From Marinobacter guineae (GTDB taxonomy: Bacteria > Pseudomonadota > Gammaproteobacteria > Pseudomonadales > Oleiphilaceae): a stretch of 64,000 nucleotides of DNA. Below are positions 8,284-16,709 of this stretch, in pieces. Both the position numbers and the translations under genes were made by a program. How positions within the stretch are numbered: position 1 is the stretch's first letter; the number at the start of each line of letters is the position of its first letter. The notes beneath the pieces were generated by a model. It was given only the letters and a program-made list of their open reading frames with translations, was not told the DNA's origin and made no database searches. Where the stretch lies: NCBI RefSeq assembly GCF_002744735.1, contig NZ_KZ319339.1, positions 1,488,001 through 1,552,000 on the forward strand, read 5' to 3'.

Positions 8284-8637
8284 ATGCATTTTCTGACTCG
8301 CATTATATTAATCACTTTGATCTCCGCCCCTGCCCTCGCCGAATCCGAGGCAACGGGAAAGCAGCTTTACAACACATACTGCACACAGTGCCACGGCATA
8401 TACGGCGACGGATGGGGTGTTAACACAAGAGATATCGAAGTACTACCCAGAGACCACACAGATTCTGGAGAGATGTCTGCGCGCTCTGACCAGGAGCTGT
8501 TCAAGGCCATAAAGCACGGCGGGCAAGCTGTAAACAAATCCATTCTGATGCCCAACTGGGACGCCAACATGTCAGACGCCGAAATCGACCGAGTAGTGCG
8601 CTATTTGCGAGAACTGTGCAACTGCGAAGCTCCTTGA
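8284..8637 (+). CDS. Periplasmic monohaem cytochrome c of the nirK cluster
   Basis: 117 residues. The ATG at 8284 follows GAAGGAG in the upstream stop region, 4 bases after the previous gene. A signal peptide (LITLISAPALAES) precedes one haem site, CTQCH, near residue 34. ILMPNWDANMSDAEIDRVVRYLREL is the usual class I cytochrome c C-terminus with a Met ligand candidate in LMPNW. The protein ends CNCEAP, an unusual Cys pair. Tight spacing says it is cotranscribed with the dihaem cytochrome and acts in the same electron route. Confidence 0.85.
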   Translation: MHFLTRIILITLISAPALAESEATGKQLYNTYCTQCHGIYGDGWGVNTRDIEVLPRDHTDSGEMSARSDQELFKAIKHGGQAVNKSILMPNWDANMSDAEIDRVVRYLRELCNCEAP

Positions 8638-8703
8638 TTACCCCATAGCCCGGAATACGCATACAAGGTTACCGAATAACGTTTATTAATAACGACCTAA
8701 ACG

Positions 8704-8720
8704 ATGTACAGGTTTTACAT
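8704..8720 (+). promoter_or_regulatory. Possible second NsrR-like site before the multicopper oxidase gene
   Basis: ATGTA-N7-TACAT, the same 17-base length and the same outer arms as the NsrR core, but with a non-matching centre. It sits immediately before the AAGGAG of the multicopper oxidase gene, in the only sizeable gap of the operon (8638-8734). It could be an internal control point or chance symmetry. Confidence 0.35.
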
Positions 8721-8734
8721 TGAAGGAGTATACG

Positions 8735-9853
8735 ATGATGTTAACTACGGCAAAACCGCTCTTCGCGGCAGGCACTCCACTAGCCGCCCGGATCGCCCTT
8801 GCTCTCGCTGCCATTGCCTTAACAGGGGTATCCGCTCCAGCGTGGTCCGAAACACACCAGTTTCAGATGACGATTGAGGAGGGGGAAAAAGAAATAGCGC
8901 CAGGATTCAGTGCAAAGGTTTGGGCCTATAACGGTCAGGTCCCTGGGCCTCTTATCCGGGTCGAGGAGGGAGACACAGTGGAGGTAGAACTCACCAATAT
9001 GACGACTCTGGCCCATACCATCCACTGGCATGGTACCTACCAGACCGGTACGTGGCGGAATGACGGTGTCCCTGATGTGACTCAACAGGCCGTTCAACCC
9101 GGGGACTCGTTCACTTACAAGTTCGTTGCCGATAAGCCCGGAAGCCTCTGGTATCACTGCCACGTGAATGTCCCGGAACACGTTGGATTACGCGGGATGT
9201 GGGGGCCCATGATTGTTGACCCCAAAGAACCAGTGGCAATCGAAAACGAAGTCACCAAAGAAGCCATCCTGATGTTTTCCGGCTGGAACGAAGACGTCGC
9301 TCAAACATTCGGCAAAGGCGGGCACCCGACCGAGAAACTCTCTTATTTTTCAATTAACGGCCAATCGTTTCCGAATACCCAACCATTAAGAGTCAAGGAA
9401 GGCGATGTTCTCCGCCTGCGCCTGTATGCAACCGGTATTGAGACAGCTTTCCATCTGCATGGACACGACATGCTGGTCACGCACAAAGACGGCCTGCCAT
9501 TGGACTCCCCGTTCTGGGCGGATGTGGTGGATATCAATCAGGGCGAACGGTACGACGTAATTGTCAGGATGGACAACCCCGGGCGCTGGATTGCCCATGA
9601 CCACATAGAGCACCACGTCAGTAACAACGGAAAAGTGCCTGGTGGTGCGGTCATGATCGTCGAGTACGACAGCATCGAAGATGATGATTGGTATGTCTGG
9701 AAAGATAAATCCTACGATCCCAACTTTTACTACACCCAAAGCTTGGCCGAAGGCAGCGGTCTCTTCAACCACAAAGGCTTCGAGGTCCGGAAAATAGAAA
9801 ACGATAAATCCTCAGATCGTGGCAGGAGCCGCGGCAGAAGTCAGTCCAACTAA
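8735..9853 (+). CDS. Two-domain multicopper oxidase of the nirK cluster (NcgA-like)
   Basis: 372 residues from the ATG at 8735 (AAGGAG 6 bases upstream). A long signal peptide ends near APAWSE. Copper-binding motifs are HTIHWHG (about residue 93), YHCHVN (139), HLHGHD (239) and HDHIEHH (287), spread over two cupredoxin domains, as in small laccase-type oxidases. The fourth motif has no Cys in the usual HCHxxxH form; the mononuclear-site Cys must be sought in YHCH of domain 1. The tail is Arg/Ser-rich (RGRSRGRSQSN). In Nitrosomonas a comparable oxidase is encoded with nirK and helps tolerate nitrite. The substrate here is unknown. Confidence 0.8.
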   Translation: MMLTTAKPLFAAGTPLAARIALALAAIALTGVSAPAWSETHQFQMTIEEGEKEIAPGFSAKVWAYNGQVPGPLIRVEEGDTVEVELTNMTTLAHTIHWHGTYQTGTWRNDGVPDVTQQAVQPGDSFTYKFVADKPGSLWYHCHVNVPEHVGLRGMWGPMIVDPKEPVAIENEVTKEAILMFSGWNEDVAQTFGKGGHPTEKLSYFSINGQSFPNTQPLRVKEGDVLRLRLYATGIETAFHLHGHDMLVTHKDGLPLDSPFWADVVDINQGERYDVIVRMDNPGRWIAHDHIEHHVSNNGKVPGGAVMIVEYDSIEDDDWYVWKDKSYDPNFYYTQSLAEGSGLFNHKGFEVRKIENDKSSDRGRSRGRSQSN

Positions 9854-9878
9854 CACGTAAAAACCAAAGGAGAGAAAA

Positions 9879-10829
9879 ATGTCTATTTTCAAATCAATTA
9901 AACAGGTTACCGCGGCTATCGCAGCGGCTGCGATACTGGCATCTCCCGCGATGGCTGAAGTGGTAAAGGTCGAGATCCCGGTCATTGAGAAAGAAATCGC
10001 GGTGGATAACAAAGGAACGATGCAAACCATGTGGACTTTCGGGGGAACCGTTCCCGGTCCCGTTGTGCGCGTAAAGGAGGGAGACATCGTCGACTTCACT
10101 CTTATCAATGAGGAAGGAAACAAACAAAGTCACTCTATGGACTTCCACGCCGCAGCTGTTGACGTCCTGGACGAATTTGCAGCTGTGAAACCTGGGGAGA
10201 AAAAGCATTTCAAGTTTAAAGCTACCAGCCCAGGCGTGTTCATCTACCATTGCGGTGCTGACCCCATGGTTGAGCATATAGGGCGAGGTATGTATGGCGT
10301 CATTATTGTCGACCCTAAAGAGGGGTATGGGGAAAACTATCCAAAACCGGACCGCGAGTACGTCATCGTCCACAGCGATCTGTTTGAGCCTGGCACCACA
10401 GCAGAACAGATGCTGGAAGGAGACGGTTGGACCAGTACTTTAGTGAACGGCAAGGCGTTCCACTATGACCCCCTGCATGACCCAAATGCTAGCTTAATGC
10501 TGCAATCCGAGCCCGGGGAAAGGGTACGGTTCTACTTCGTGAACGCCCACGTCAATAAATCAGTTGCCCTCCATCCGATTGCGGGGATTTGGGAACGCGT
10601 TTATAACAGTGGCCACCCATTCAACCTCGAAAAAGGGATACAAACATATCTCGTACCGGCAGCGTCCGGAGCTACTCTTGATCTGGTTAGCCCTTCTGAT
10701 CGTGACACCAACAACGCCATCGTAGATCACCAGATGAAGGGAGCTCTGAACGGCGGCATAAGCGTCTTGATGAATGCTGAAGGGGCGGACCCTTCACTTG
10801 GCAAGAAAGGAAACATTCTGATTCGATGA
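9879..10829 (+). CDS. nirK: Copper-containing nitrite reductase
   Basis: 316 residues, with an AAGGAG ribosome binding site and a signal peptide ending AMAE. NirK reduces nitrite to NO in the periplasm. Type 1 copper ligands are visible as His in SHSMDFH (about 84), Cys in YHC (124), His in VEH and Met in RGMYG. Type 2 ligands are the second His of HSMDFH, the His of YHC and the His of VDHQMKG (about 284). The catalytic Asp (SMDF) and a His in ALHPIAG are present. It is shorter than the usual 340-380 residues, mainly at the ends. It is the last gene before a strong terminator. Confidence 0.88.
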   Translation: MSIFKSIKQVTAAIAAAAILASPAMAEVVKVEIPVIEKEIAVDNKGTMQTMWTFGGTVPGPVVRVKEGDIVDFTLINEEGNKQSHSMDFHAAAVDVLDEFAAVKPGEKKHFKFKATSPGVFIYHCGADPMVEHIGRGMYGVIIVDPKEGYGENYPKPDREYVIVHSDLFEPGTTAEQMLEGDGWTSTLVNGKAFHYDPLHDPNASLMLQSEPGERVRFYFVNAHVNKSVALHPIAGIWERVYNSGHPFNLEKGIQTYLVPAASGATLDLVSPSDRDTNNAIVDHQMKGALNGGISVLMNAEGADPSLGKKGNILIR

Positions 10830-10836
10830 CCCCTCG

Positions 10837-10873
10837 CCTCCCTCACTGGCTATATTGAAAGCCAGTGAGGAGG
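10837..10873 (+). terminator. Stem-loop downstream of nirK
   Basis: CTCACTGGCT and AGCCAGTGAG pair perfectly around a short loop, with CC/GG-rich extensions containing one bulge. It is followed by TTTT. It is the first of two consecutive hairpins after the nirK stop. Confidence 0.65.
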
Positions 10874-10878
10874 TTTTC

Positions 10879-10906
10879 GCCGGCCCCGATCCGGGCCGGC
10901 TTTTTT
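10879..10906 (+). terminator. Rho-independent terminator of the nirK operon
   Basis: GCCGGCCC and its complement GGGCCGGC form a G+C-rich stem closed by a short CGATCC loop, followed directly by six T. It ends the nirK operon just before the nsrR promoter. Confidence 0.9.
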
Positions 10907-10921
10907 GCTCTCACAGGCTTA

Positions 10922-10944
10922 TTGATGTATACAAAAAGCATCGT
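10922..10944 (+). promoter_or_regulatory. NsrR-type operator upstream of nsrR
   Basis: The site reads TTGATGTATAC then A then AAAAGCATCGT. The outer half-sites (GATGTAT and GCATC) match the NsrR consensus with the right 17-base core spacing. It lies 34 bases before the nsrR ATG, which suggests autoregulation. Confidence 0.65.
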
Positions 10945-10977
10945 ATGATTTTATGCAACTGCCAACCAGGTGAAACG

Positions 10978-11406
10978 ATGCAACTAAAAACGTATACGGA
11001 TTTTGGTTTGAGGGTCTTGGTCTATGTCGGAACCCGACGAGGTAAGTCTATCCCCCGACGGGAAATAGCGACAGCCTACGGCATCTCTCCGGAACACTTA
11101 CGCAAAGTCATTCATCGTATGAGCACGCTGGGGTACGTAAAAACGACCCAGGGTAAGTCCGGCGGAGTTATGCTCAGCCGTTCGCCTGGATTGGTTCGGT
11201 TAGGGCAATTCGTACTCGAAATGGAGGAAAACATGGAAATCATCGACTGCAACAAACAAGAATGCCCGCTCCAGGGGGGGTGCACCATCAAAAGTGCAGT
11301 CAGTGCTGCACGCGACGCTTTTGTTGCCACGCTCAATGAATACACTCTCGCTATGTTGCTGGATGATTCCAAAATGGTGGAGCGCCTGCGCATGGTGGGA
11401 CCTTGA
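10978..11406 (+). CDS. nsrR: NO-sensing Rrf2-family repressor NsrR
   Basis: 142 residues from the ATG at 10978 (MQLKTYTDFGLRVLVY, the typical NsrR start). An N-terminal winged helix-turn-helix is followed by the cluster-binding Cys triad CNKQECPLQGGC near residues 91, 96 and 102. The C-x4-C-x5-C spacing is the same as in E. coli NsrR. The protein binds an Fe-S cluster; NO destroys it and releases DNA. It sits between nirK and a Crp/Fnr regulator with a 9-base gap to the latter. NsrR-type boxes at 5407, 7498, 10922 and 59319 form its likely local regulon. Confidence 0.93.
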   Translation: MQLKTYTDFGLRVLVYVGTRRGKSIPRREIATAYGISPEHLRKVIHRMSTLGYVKTTQGKSGGVMLSRSPGLVRLGQFVLEMEENMEIIDCNKQECPLQGGCTIKSAVSAARDAFVATLNEYTLAMLLDDSKMVERLRMVGP

Positions 11407-11415
11407 GGGTCGATC

Positions 11416-12150
11416 ATGAATATAGCAGCAGCGCCCAACCGTTTTGAATATCCGACCCTGAAGCGCCTTTTGCAGGACGATCCGGTATTCGCTTGCTTAA
11501 GGACCAAGGACTTCTCCATTCTCTTGAAAGATGTCCGAAGGCATTCGTTTTCTCAGGGAGAAACGATTTTCACTGAGGGGATGGAGGCGGACCGTTTTTT
11601 CCTGATTGTTGCAGGCGAAATAGAGGTATTCCGCGCTACACCCGGGGGTGACGAAAAATTGTTTGGTTACTATCGAGACGGACAACTCGTCGAACTCTAT
11701 TCAATGTTCATGAGAACTCCGGTGTTTTCCCTGAATGGCCGCGGTACCCAAGATGGAATTGCCTATAGCTTCGATGAAAAAGCACTTTCGGAGATCGCTC
11801 AGAAAAACCCTGACTTAACTCGAGGACTCCTGCAGCACATGAGTCAAAAGGCCCACGCCTACATGAACCAGGTCGATTTTTTCACTGGCAGTAATGCCGA
11901 ACAGCGACTGGCTGCATTCCTTCTGTATCTTAGCGACTTACAAGACGGCACAGAACTGACCCTTCCCTGCCACCAAAAACAAATAGGTTCCCGCTTAGGG
12001 ATACGGGGCGAGACAGTCTCGCGCGCTTTCGGGCGGTTTAAAATAAAAGGCATCATAGAACAGAAGGGTAGTCAGCTGCAGATTCTCGACCGCCCTGCCC
12101 TGGAGCAGATACTGGGAGTGGAATATAGAAACCTGGAGATGTGGACCTGA
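11416..12150 (+). CDS. Crp/Fnr-family regulator, Dnr-like
   Basis: 244 residues. A cyclic-nucleotide-binding-fold domain (FSQGETIFTEGMEADRFFLIVAGEIEVF) leads through a dimerisation helix to a helix-turn-helix with GSRLGIRGETVSRAFGRFK. The ExxSR pattern is that of proteins reading TTGAC/TTGAT half-sites. The Cys cluster that Fnr/Anr use for a 4Fe-4S centre is absent (a single Cys near residue 29), which favours the haem-based NO sensor type Dnr. Only 9 bases separate it from nsrR. Dnr/Fnr-type boxes before the nirK cluster, ubiU, hemN and norC are its natural targets. Confidence 0.8.
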   Translation: MNIAAAPNRFEYPTLKRLLQDDPVFACLRTKDFSILLKDVRRHSFSQGETIFTEGMEADRFFLIVAGEIEVFRATPGGDEKLFGYYRDGQLVELYSMFMRTPVFSLNGRGTQDGIAYSFDEKALSEIAQKNPDLTRGLLQHMSQKAHAYMNQVDFFTGSNAEQRLAAFLLYLSDLQDGTELTLPCHQKQIGSRLGIRGETVSRAFGRFKIKGIIEQKGSQLQILDRPALEQILGVEYRNLEMWT

Positions 12151-12260
12151 TGTCTCACATGCCCCCCACCAATTAAATTGGAGGACGCCACAGCGCAGGC
12201 GATTCTCAACCCAGACAAAGCCTGACCGGGTGAAGCGGATCTGTCATCGCAGGTTTGACG

Positions 12261-13352
12261 TTATGCTTGCGACACCAACCGACGCAGCCGCGTCATGACA
12301 TCAAGATTGTTAATTTCCATGGCCTCCAGTGCTTGCAGTGCATCCTCGGGCCGATTTTCATGATGTGCTCTCACGGCTTCGATCGCATAAACATGAACCA
12401 GACGGTGAGGCTCTTCAATGGCCCGAAAATCCAGCCGGCCGGCGTATTGTTCATTGCCGTCTCCCTGGTAGTACCACCGGCCGAGCCGGCACTCGGTTTC
12501 TGATGGCAAGGTGTCTGCTTTGCGATCAGATAACCCGGCCAGAATCTGATATACGGTCAGCTTGATTTCCAGCTCCTCGAGATTGGCGAGCTCAATCTCC
12601 GCCAGCAACGCGGCATTCCCCAATGCAGTTGACGAAGTACCTGCCAGATCAATCAGCGACATGAGCCGATCCCTTGCAGTTTCCGCCTCCGCTGCAAGCT
12701 CTTCCATTTCCTCACTGCTTGCCTTGCTGGCACCTGATACGGTGGAGGTCTGGGTGCGAATACGGCTGATGGCATCATCGATTTGCCGGGTTGCTTCCCC
12801 CGCCCGAAAGGCCAGATTTCGGACTTCCGTTGCCACCACGCTGAATCCCCGGCCATGCTCGCCGGCCCGGGCCGCTTCGATACTGGCGTTCAGAGCCAGC
12901 AGTGAGGTCTGATCGGAAACACCATCAATAACGTCCACCAGCGAAATTATGCCGCCGGTCTCTTGCTCCAGCGCCTCGATCTGGCCTGCTGAACTCACCA
13001 CTCTTTGTCGGGCGCCACCCAGTTTCTGAACCAGCATAGCCATGCCATCGCGCACGCGGCCAGATTCGTCCCGCGTCTTCAATGCTTCGCTGCGACGGGA
13101 GCCCAGCAAATCCGATAATTCACTGAAAGACCCTTTGAGCTCGGTCAGTGATGAGCCAAATTGGCCAAGCCCGGCCATTAATCGCCGACTGAGCTGAAGT
13201 TCCGCCCGGCTCTGCGCCAGAGCACAATGCTCCTCTTCCAGTCCCGCCTCCAGGCTTCTCTTCTGTTCACTGACCTCAGCAAACGCCTCCTTCAATGCCG
13301 ACAGCTCCGATTCCAGCGCCTCTGCACGCTTTGTGGACGGCCAAAAACTCAT
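12261..13352 (-). CDS. Soluble methyl-accepting chemotaxis-type receptor with CZB domain
   Basis: 363 residues from the ATG at 13352, chosen because CCGGAG precedes it; an ATG at 13370 lacks a binding site. There is no membrane segment. An N-terminal coiled coil is followed by a signalling domain with the hairpin tip [36 protein letters not shown]. The C-terminus is a CZB zinc-binding domain: ECRLGRWYY, then [18 protein letters not shown] receptors such as TlpD sense zinc or oxidants from the cytoplasm. It stands alone, without che genes nearby. Confidence 0.88.
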   Translation of the reverse strand: MSFWPSTKRAEALESELSALKEAFAEVSEQKRSLEAGLEEEHCALAQSRAELQLSRRLMAGLGQFGSSLTELKGSFSELSDLLGSRRSEALKTRDESGRVRDGMAMLVQKLGGARQRVVSSAGQIEALEQETGGIISLVDVIDGVSDQTSLLALNASIEAARAGEHGRGFSVVATEVRNLAFRAGEATRQIDDAISRIRTQTSTVSGASKASSEEMEELAAEAETARDRLMSLIDLAGTSSTALGNAALLAEIELANLEELEIKLTVYQILAGLSDRKADTLPSETECRLGRWYYQGDGNEQYAGRLDFRAIEEPHRLVHVYAIEAVRAHHENRPEDALQALEAMEINNLDVMTRLRRLVSQA

Positions 13353-13466
13353 AGTGTTACTCCGGCTCATTTATTAGATTTATATTTTATACATGTTTAA
13401 AAATGAGACTGTACGGATTTGTAACAACACACTTACTGCGTGGAGTAATGCGGTGATCTGAAACGG

Positions 13467-13829
13467 TCAGAACCGATCGTTCAGAACAAAGTCCCGAAGG
13501 GCAACGGCATTATTGTGCTCGGTATCTTTCGCAGCAAACACCAGCGTTATGCGGTCACAATCTTCAAGCAGCTTTTTAAGTGCTTCAAGATCGTCTCTGG
13601 CGTCGTCTGATGTCAGCTCGTTAAGATACCGCTCCCGGAACTCTGACCATTTCTCCCGATCGTGACCGAACCACTTCCGCAATTCGGTGGAGGGTGCCAG
13701 CCCTTTCAGCCAGCAGGCTATATCCGCATCTTCCTTGGAAACCCCGCGGGGCCAGATGCGGTCAACAAGCACTCTGGGGCCATCTGAGCGTGCCGGCTCT
13801 TCATAGGCGCGTTTCAGGCGGATATCCAT
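13467..13829 (-). CDS. DUF488 (YeaO-like) family protein
   Basis: 120 residues, full length for this family: MDIRLKRAYEEPARSDGPRVLVDRIWPRG at the start, WLKGLAPSTELRKWFGHD in the middle, and RITLVFAAKDTEHNNAVALRDFV at the end. The role is not established; the family is widespread and often sits near redox or stress genes. A truncated copy of the same gene lies 340 bases away at 14169. Confidence 0.85.
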   Translation of the reverse strand: MDIRLKRAYEEPARSDGPRVLVDRIWPRGVSKEDADIACWLKGLAPSTELRKWFGHDREKWSEFRERYLNELTSDDARDDLEALKKLLEDCDRITLVFAAKDTEHNNAVALRDFVLNDRF

Positions 13830-13897
13830 GACTTCTCACCTCTGTAAACATTGCCTGATCTTTATGAACCTGGCGGACAATTGACCGTTACCGTGAC

Positions 13898-14101
13898 CTA
13901 GCTGAGCGGTTTCTCTTCCTTGAACCCGAGCTTCCTGAGAATCACCATGGCCGGGCACCATTTGGTGAATGCAGATTGGATCAGGTTCACTGCAATGAAC
14001 CCGGTAAACAGAAGCCAGTATGGGCTCACATAATGGGCGAGCAGAATGGATACCAGCGTAAACACGCCTGCCATCAGGCGAAGACCTTCGTTGACTGTCA
14101 T
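13898..14101 (-). CDS. DUF2892 small inner-membrane protein
   Basis: 67 residues from an ATG at 14101 with AGGAGGTG upstream. MTVNEGLRLMAGVFTL, two hydrophobic segments, and NLIQSAFTKWCPAMVILRKLG match the DUF2892 family (YgaP-type membrane part without the rhodanese). The Cys in KWCP is conserved in relatives. It sits between an intact and a truncated DUF488 gene on the same strand. The function is unknown. Confidence 0.8.
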   Translation of the reverse strand: MTVNEGLRLMAGVFTLVSILLAHYVSPYWLLFTGFIAVNLIQSAFTKWCPAMVILRKLGFKEEKPLS

Positions 14102-14168
14102 GGCACACCTCCTTGAGAACGTATGGAAATACCTTTTACCCAATAACATGGTTACGCAATGACATGCA

Positions 14169-14384
14169 TCACTTTTCCCGATTAAAGGGATCGAAATGCC
14201 CAGCCAGGATAAACTCCTTAAGTGCTACAGCGTTGTTGTGTTCGGTGTCTTTCTCCGCAAATACCAGCGTGATGCGGTCATGTTCTTCCCTGGCAACACC
14301 CCGCGGCCAGATACGATCCACAAGTTCGCGCGGGCCGTCTGAGCGGACAGGGGCTTCGTAGGCGCGGTTGAGTCTGATGTCCAT
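14169..14384 (-). pseudogene. Truncated DUF488 copy with in-frame internal deletion
   Basis: 71 codons. The first 33 residues (MDIRLNRAYEAPVRSDGPRE...WPRGV) and the segment RITLVFAEKDTEHNNAVALKEF are nearly the same as in the neighbouring 120-residue DUF488 protein, but about 56 central residues are missing with the frame kept. A few extra residues (HFDPFNREK) close it. It keeps a ribosome binding site, so it may be translated. It is most simply the decayed half of a duplication. Confidence 0.75.
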
Positions 14385-14463
14385 AACCTCGCTCCTTCGT
14401 CTGCTTCGTCATATCGTCAAGAACAGGGCCACAGAAATCACCTCACCCGACACCCGTTGGGCT

Positions 14464-14691
14464 TTACCTGACCAGCCCGCCCAGCCAAGGCTCCAGTACT
14501 CGCAAACGAAGTGCCAGAACCAGTGCCACTGCCACTGCCATCATTACCACCGCCAGAATGCCGGAATACTGAACAAAGACAGCACGGAACGAAAAGTAAC
14601 CAAACGGACCCACCCAGAGGCTGTCAGCTGCGAGCCAAGCCCCGCTGATAAACGCAATTAACCCCCAGAAAAATAATGAGATACGCGACAT
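14464..14691 (-). pseudogene. N-terminal stub of a ferric reductase-like membrane protein
   Basis: 75 codons from an ATG at 14691. Two hydrophobic segments and the end LRLRVLEPWLGGL match the beginning of ferredoxin-reductase-like/ferric reductase transmembrane proteins, where LEPxLGGLDRMYRLHKW follows. Here the frame stops two codons after LGGL and the truncated DUF488 copy begins right after. No continuation is seen in other frames. It is probably a remnant of a deletion that removed the rest of the gene. Confidence 0.55.
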
Positions 14692-15068
14692 AGCAATTTC
14701 CCCTGCATTGCCATTAACTGATAGCAAGCTACACGCATTCCTGAGCCGGACGATTGCGCTAAATCAAGCTTCGGCAAATTTACATGACCTTTACTTCATG
14801 GCAGGGAAACCGCCTCAACATCAGTCAGATTAAGTGAAAACCAGGTTGCTCTTTGCAGGGCTAAAGGCTAGATTCATACGAAATCCTGCAAATATCACCC
14901 GAGCCAACTGATTTGTACGTTTTCCCCTCTCTGACTGTTTTCCGGAACGCCTCTCATGGCAAATCCGGCCACGCCAAAGCGTTACTTTCCTGACGCTGGG
15001 TCTGCGCGTAGGAACGACTCAGCACCAGCCCCCGAACTATCTCGGCTAATTTTTTTTTGGAGGTCACT
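14692..15068. other. Intergenic region before rnk
   Basis: About 375 bases without a convincing gene, between the ferric-reductase stub and rnk. It is A/T-richer than its surroundings and ends in a run of nine T just before the rnk ribosome binding site. It must contain the rnk promoter, but I could not pick one -35/-10 pair with confidence. Confidence 0.4.
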
Positions 15069-15455
15069 ATGTCTGATTTGCCCGCTATCACTGTTGCCGA
15101 AGAAGATTACAATCGCCTTGCCACGCTGCTCGAGAAAACCACCGATCCCACCGGCGTAGCCGATGGACTTGAAGAAGAACTCAGCCGTGCCGACTTGCGG
15201 CCTTTGTCCGAGATACCGGAAAACGTTGTGGTGATGAATTCCATGGTTCTTTTCGAGGATCAGGACAACGGAAAGCAACATCGGCTCGAGCTGGTCTACC
15301 CTCACCAGGCGGACGGCAGTCCCGACAAGATCTCCATCCTGGCGCCCGCCGGGGCTGCAATGATCGGTCTGAGTGTCGGTGACAGTATTGAATGGCCGGT
15401 GAAAGGCCGTAACCCGCTGCACCTGAAAGTGGTGCAAGTCACCCGACCCGACTGA
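15069..15455 (+). CDS. rnk: Rnk, regulator of nucleoside diphosphate kinase
   Basis: 128 residues from the ATG at 15069 (TTTGGAGG upstream). A short N-terminal coiled-coil part (EEDYNRLATLLEK) precedes a GreA/GreB-type C-terminal domain (MVLFEDQDNGKQHRLELVYPHQAD, ISILAPAGAAMIGLSVGDSIEWP). Rnk binds RNA polymerase near the secondary channel and affects NDK and nucleotide pools. The C-terminal FKBP-like fold is complete. It converges on the YeiH-type gene, with a hairpin between them. Confidence 0.88.
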   Translation: MSDLPAITVAEEDYNRLATLLEKTTDPTGVADGLEEELSRADLRPLSEIPENVVVMNSMVLFEDQDNGKQHRLELVYPHQADGSPDKISILAPAGAAMIGLSVGDSIEWPVKGRNPLHLKVVQVTRPD

Positions 15456-15466
15456 AAAGTCGGGTC
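15445..15466. terminator. Shared hairpin between rnk and the YeiH-type gene
   Basis: GACCCGACT-GAAA-AGTCGGGTC, a perfect 9-base stem with a GAAA tetraloop, overlaps both stop codons. It could terminate both convergent genes, although neither side has a long T run. Confidence 0.65.
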
Positions 15467-16466
15467 ATTCGAGTATCAGCGGGGTGACCACACCGCCACC
15501 AACCATCAGCATCGCGAACAGGCAGAGAGCCAGAACAAAGGGCTTCACACCAAGGCTCCGCAGGGCTTCAAGCCGGGTCTGGTAGCCGAGTGCTGCCATG
15601 GCCATGGTCATGGCCAGCTGGCCGCCCATTATCAGCCCCTCCTGGATCACCTGCGGTATGGCAAGGACACTGTTCAACCCGACGATCGCCAGAAAGCCGA
15701 AAGCGAACCACGGAATGACCAGCTGGTTGTTCCCGGGTTGGCCCTCTGCGCTGCTCTTGCGGCTCTTGGCCCAAAGCTGCCCTACCACCAGAAGAAAGGG
15801 CACCAGCAACATGACACGGACCAGTTTGACAATCACGGCATTGGTCAGTGCGCCGGTGCCGACTGCGCCGCCCGCAGCAACCACCTGAGCCACCTCATGA
15901 ACTGTTGAACCGATGTAAACGCCGTACAGCCCCTCGTCCCAGCCCAGCAAGGGATAAAGTGCCGGATAGGTAAACATGGCAATCGTCCCGAACAACACCA
16001 CAGTCGCCACGGCCATGGAAGCGGCGGCCGGTTTTGAACGTATTGCACTCTCGGTGGCCAGTACCGCCGCCGCTCCGCAAATGGCACTGCCGGCACTTGT
16101 CAGTATGGCTGTGTCCCGGTCGAGCTTCAGCCATCGGGTTCCAAGCCAGTAGCCAACCACAGTGACAGAGAGGACAACGAGGGCATCGAGAATCACGACC
16201 CTGGCCCCGAGGGCAGTCAACTGCTGGATGGTAAGAGAGAAACCGAACAGGACAATGCCAGTCCGGAGCAGCCACCGCGATGCAAAGCCGAGGCCTTTGG
16301 CAACGTCGGTAATGCGCTTGCCCGCTATCGTATTACCCAGTACCAACCCGAGCAGAAGCGCGAATACCAGTGGCCCCAGCCCGGTCGCCTGGACCGGTGG
16401 AAGAGCGGCCAGCCCATAACCGGCCGCCGTCAACGCACTGCATAGAATCAACCCCTTGAACATCAT
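15465..16466 (-). CDS. YeiH/PSE-family membrane transporter (putative sulfate exporter)
   Basis: 333 residues from the ATG at 16466 (GTG codons upstream are alternatives). About ten hydrophobic helices, with family motifs GLGPLVFALLLGLVLGN, SAGSAICGAAAVLA and YIGSTVHEVAQVVAAG. The family (UPF0324/YeiH) is proposed to export sulfate or related anions. No LysR regulator, its common partner, is adjacent; a TetR-RND operon starts on the other strand 240 bases away. Confidence 0.85.
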   Translation of the reverse strand: MMFKGLILCSALTAAGYGLAALPPVQATGLGPLVFALLLGLVLGNTIAGKRITDVAKGLGFASRWLLRTGIVLFGFSLTIQQLTALGARVVILDALVVLSVTVVGYWLGTRWLKLDRDTAILTSAGSAICGAAAVLATESAIRSKPAAASMAVATVVLFGTIAMFTYPALYPLLGWDEGLYGVYIGSTVHEVAQVVAAGGAVGTGALTNAVIVKLVRVMLLVPFLLVVGQLWAKSRKSSAEGQPGNNQLVIPWFAFGFLAIVGLNSVLAIPQVIQEGLIMGGQLAMTMAMAALGYQTRLEALRSLGVKPFVLALCLFAMLMVGGGVVTPLILE

Positions 16467-16709
16467 CACCACCTAACCATTTGATCTATCCTTATTCTAT
16501 TTCCATTCCACTTATTCAATAAATTGTTTTTCTGTCTAACTTTATCCGGATATATCGATATAAAACTGTCGAATATACTCCCGGACATAGCCCTATAGGG
16601 CCTTCTCTCCCAGGCAAAGCGGGTAACTGAACACCCACCCGAAGATTCCTTGCAAAAACCACCAGGGCCTTCCAAAATAAAGTAATTACTCACTTTCTTA
16701 TGAGCCGCC

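Noticed and set aside
14754..14767. TTGCG-CTAA-ATCAA, a partial Fnr-type site
   Set aside because: Two of ten positions differ in one half and the only gene it could serve is a truncated stub.
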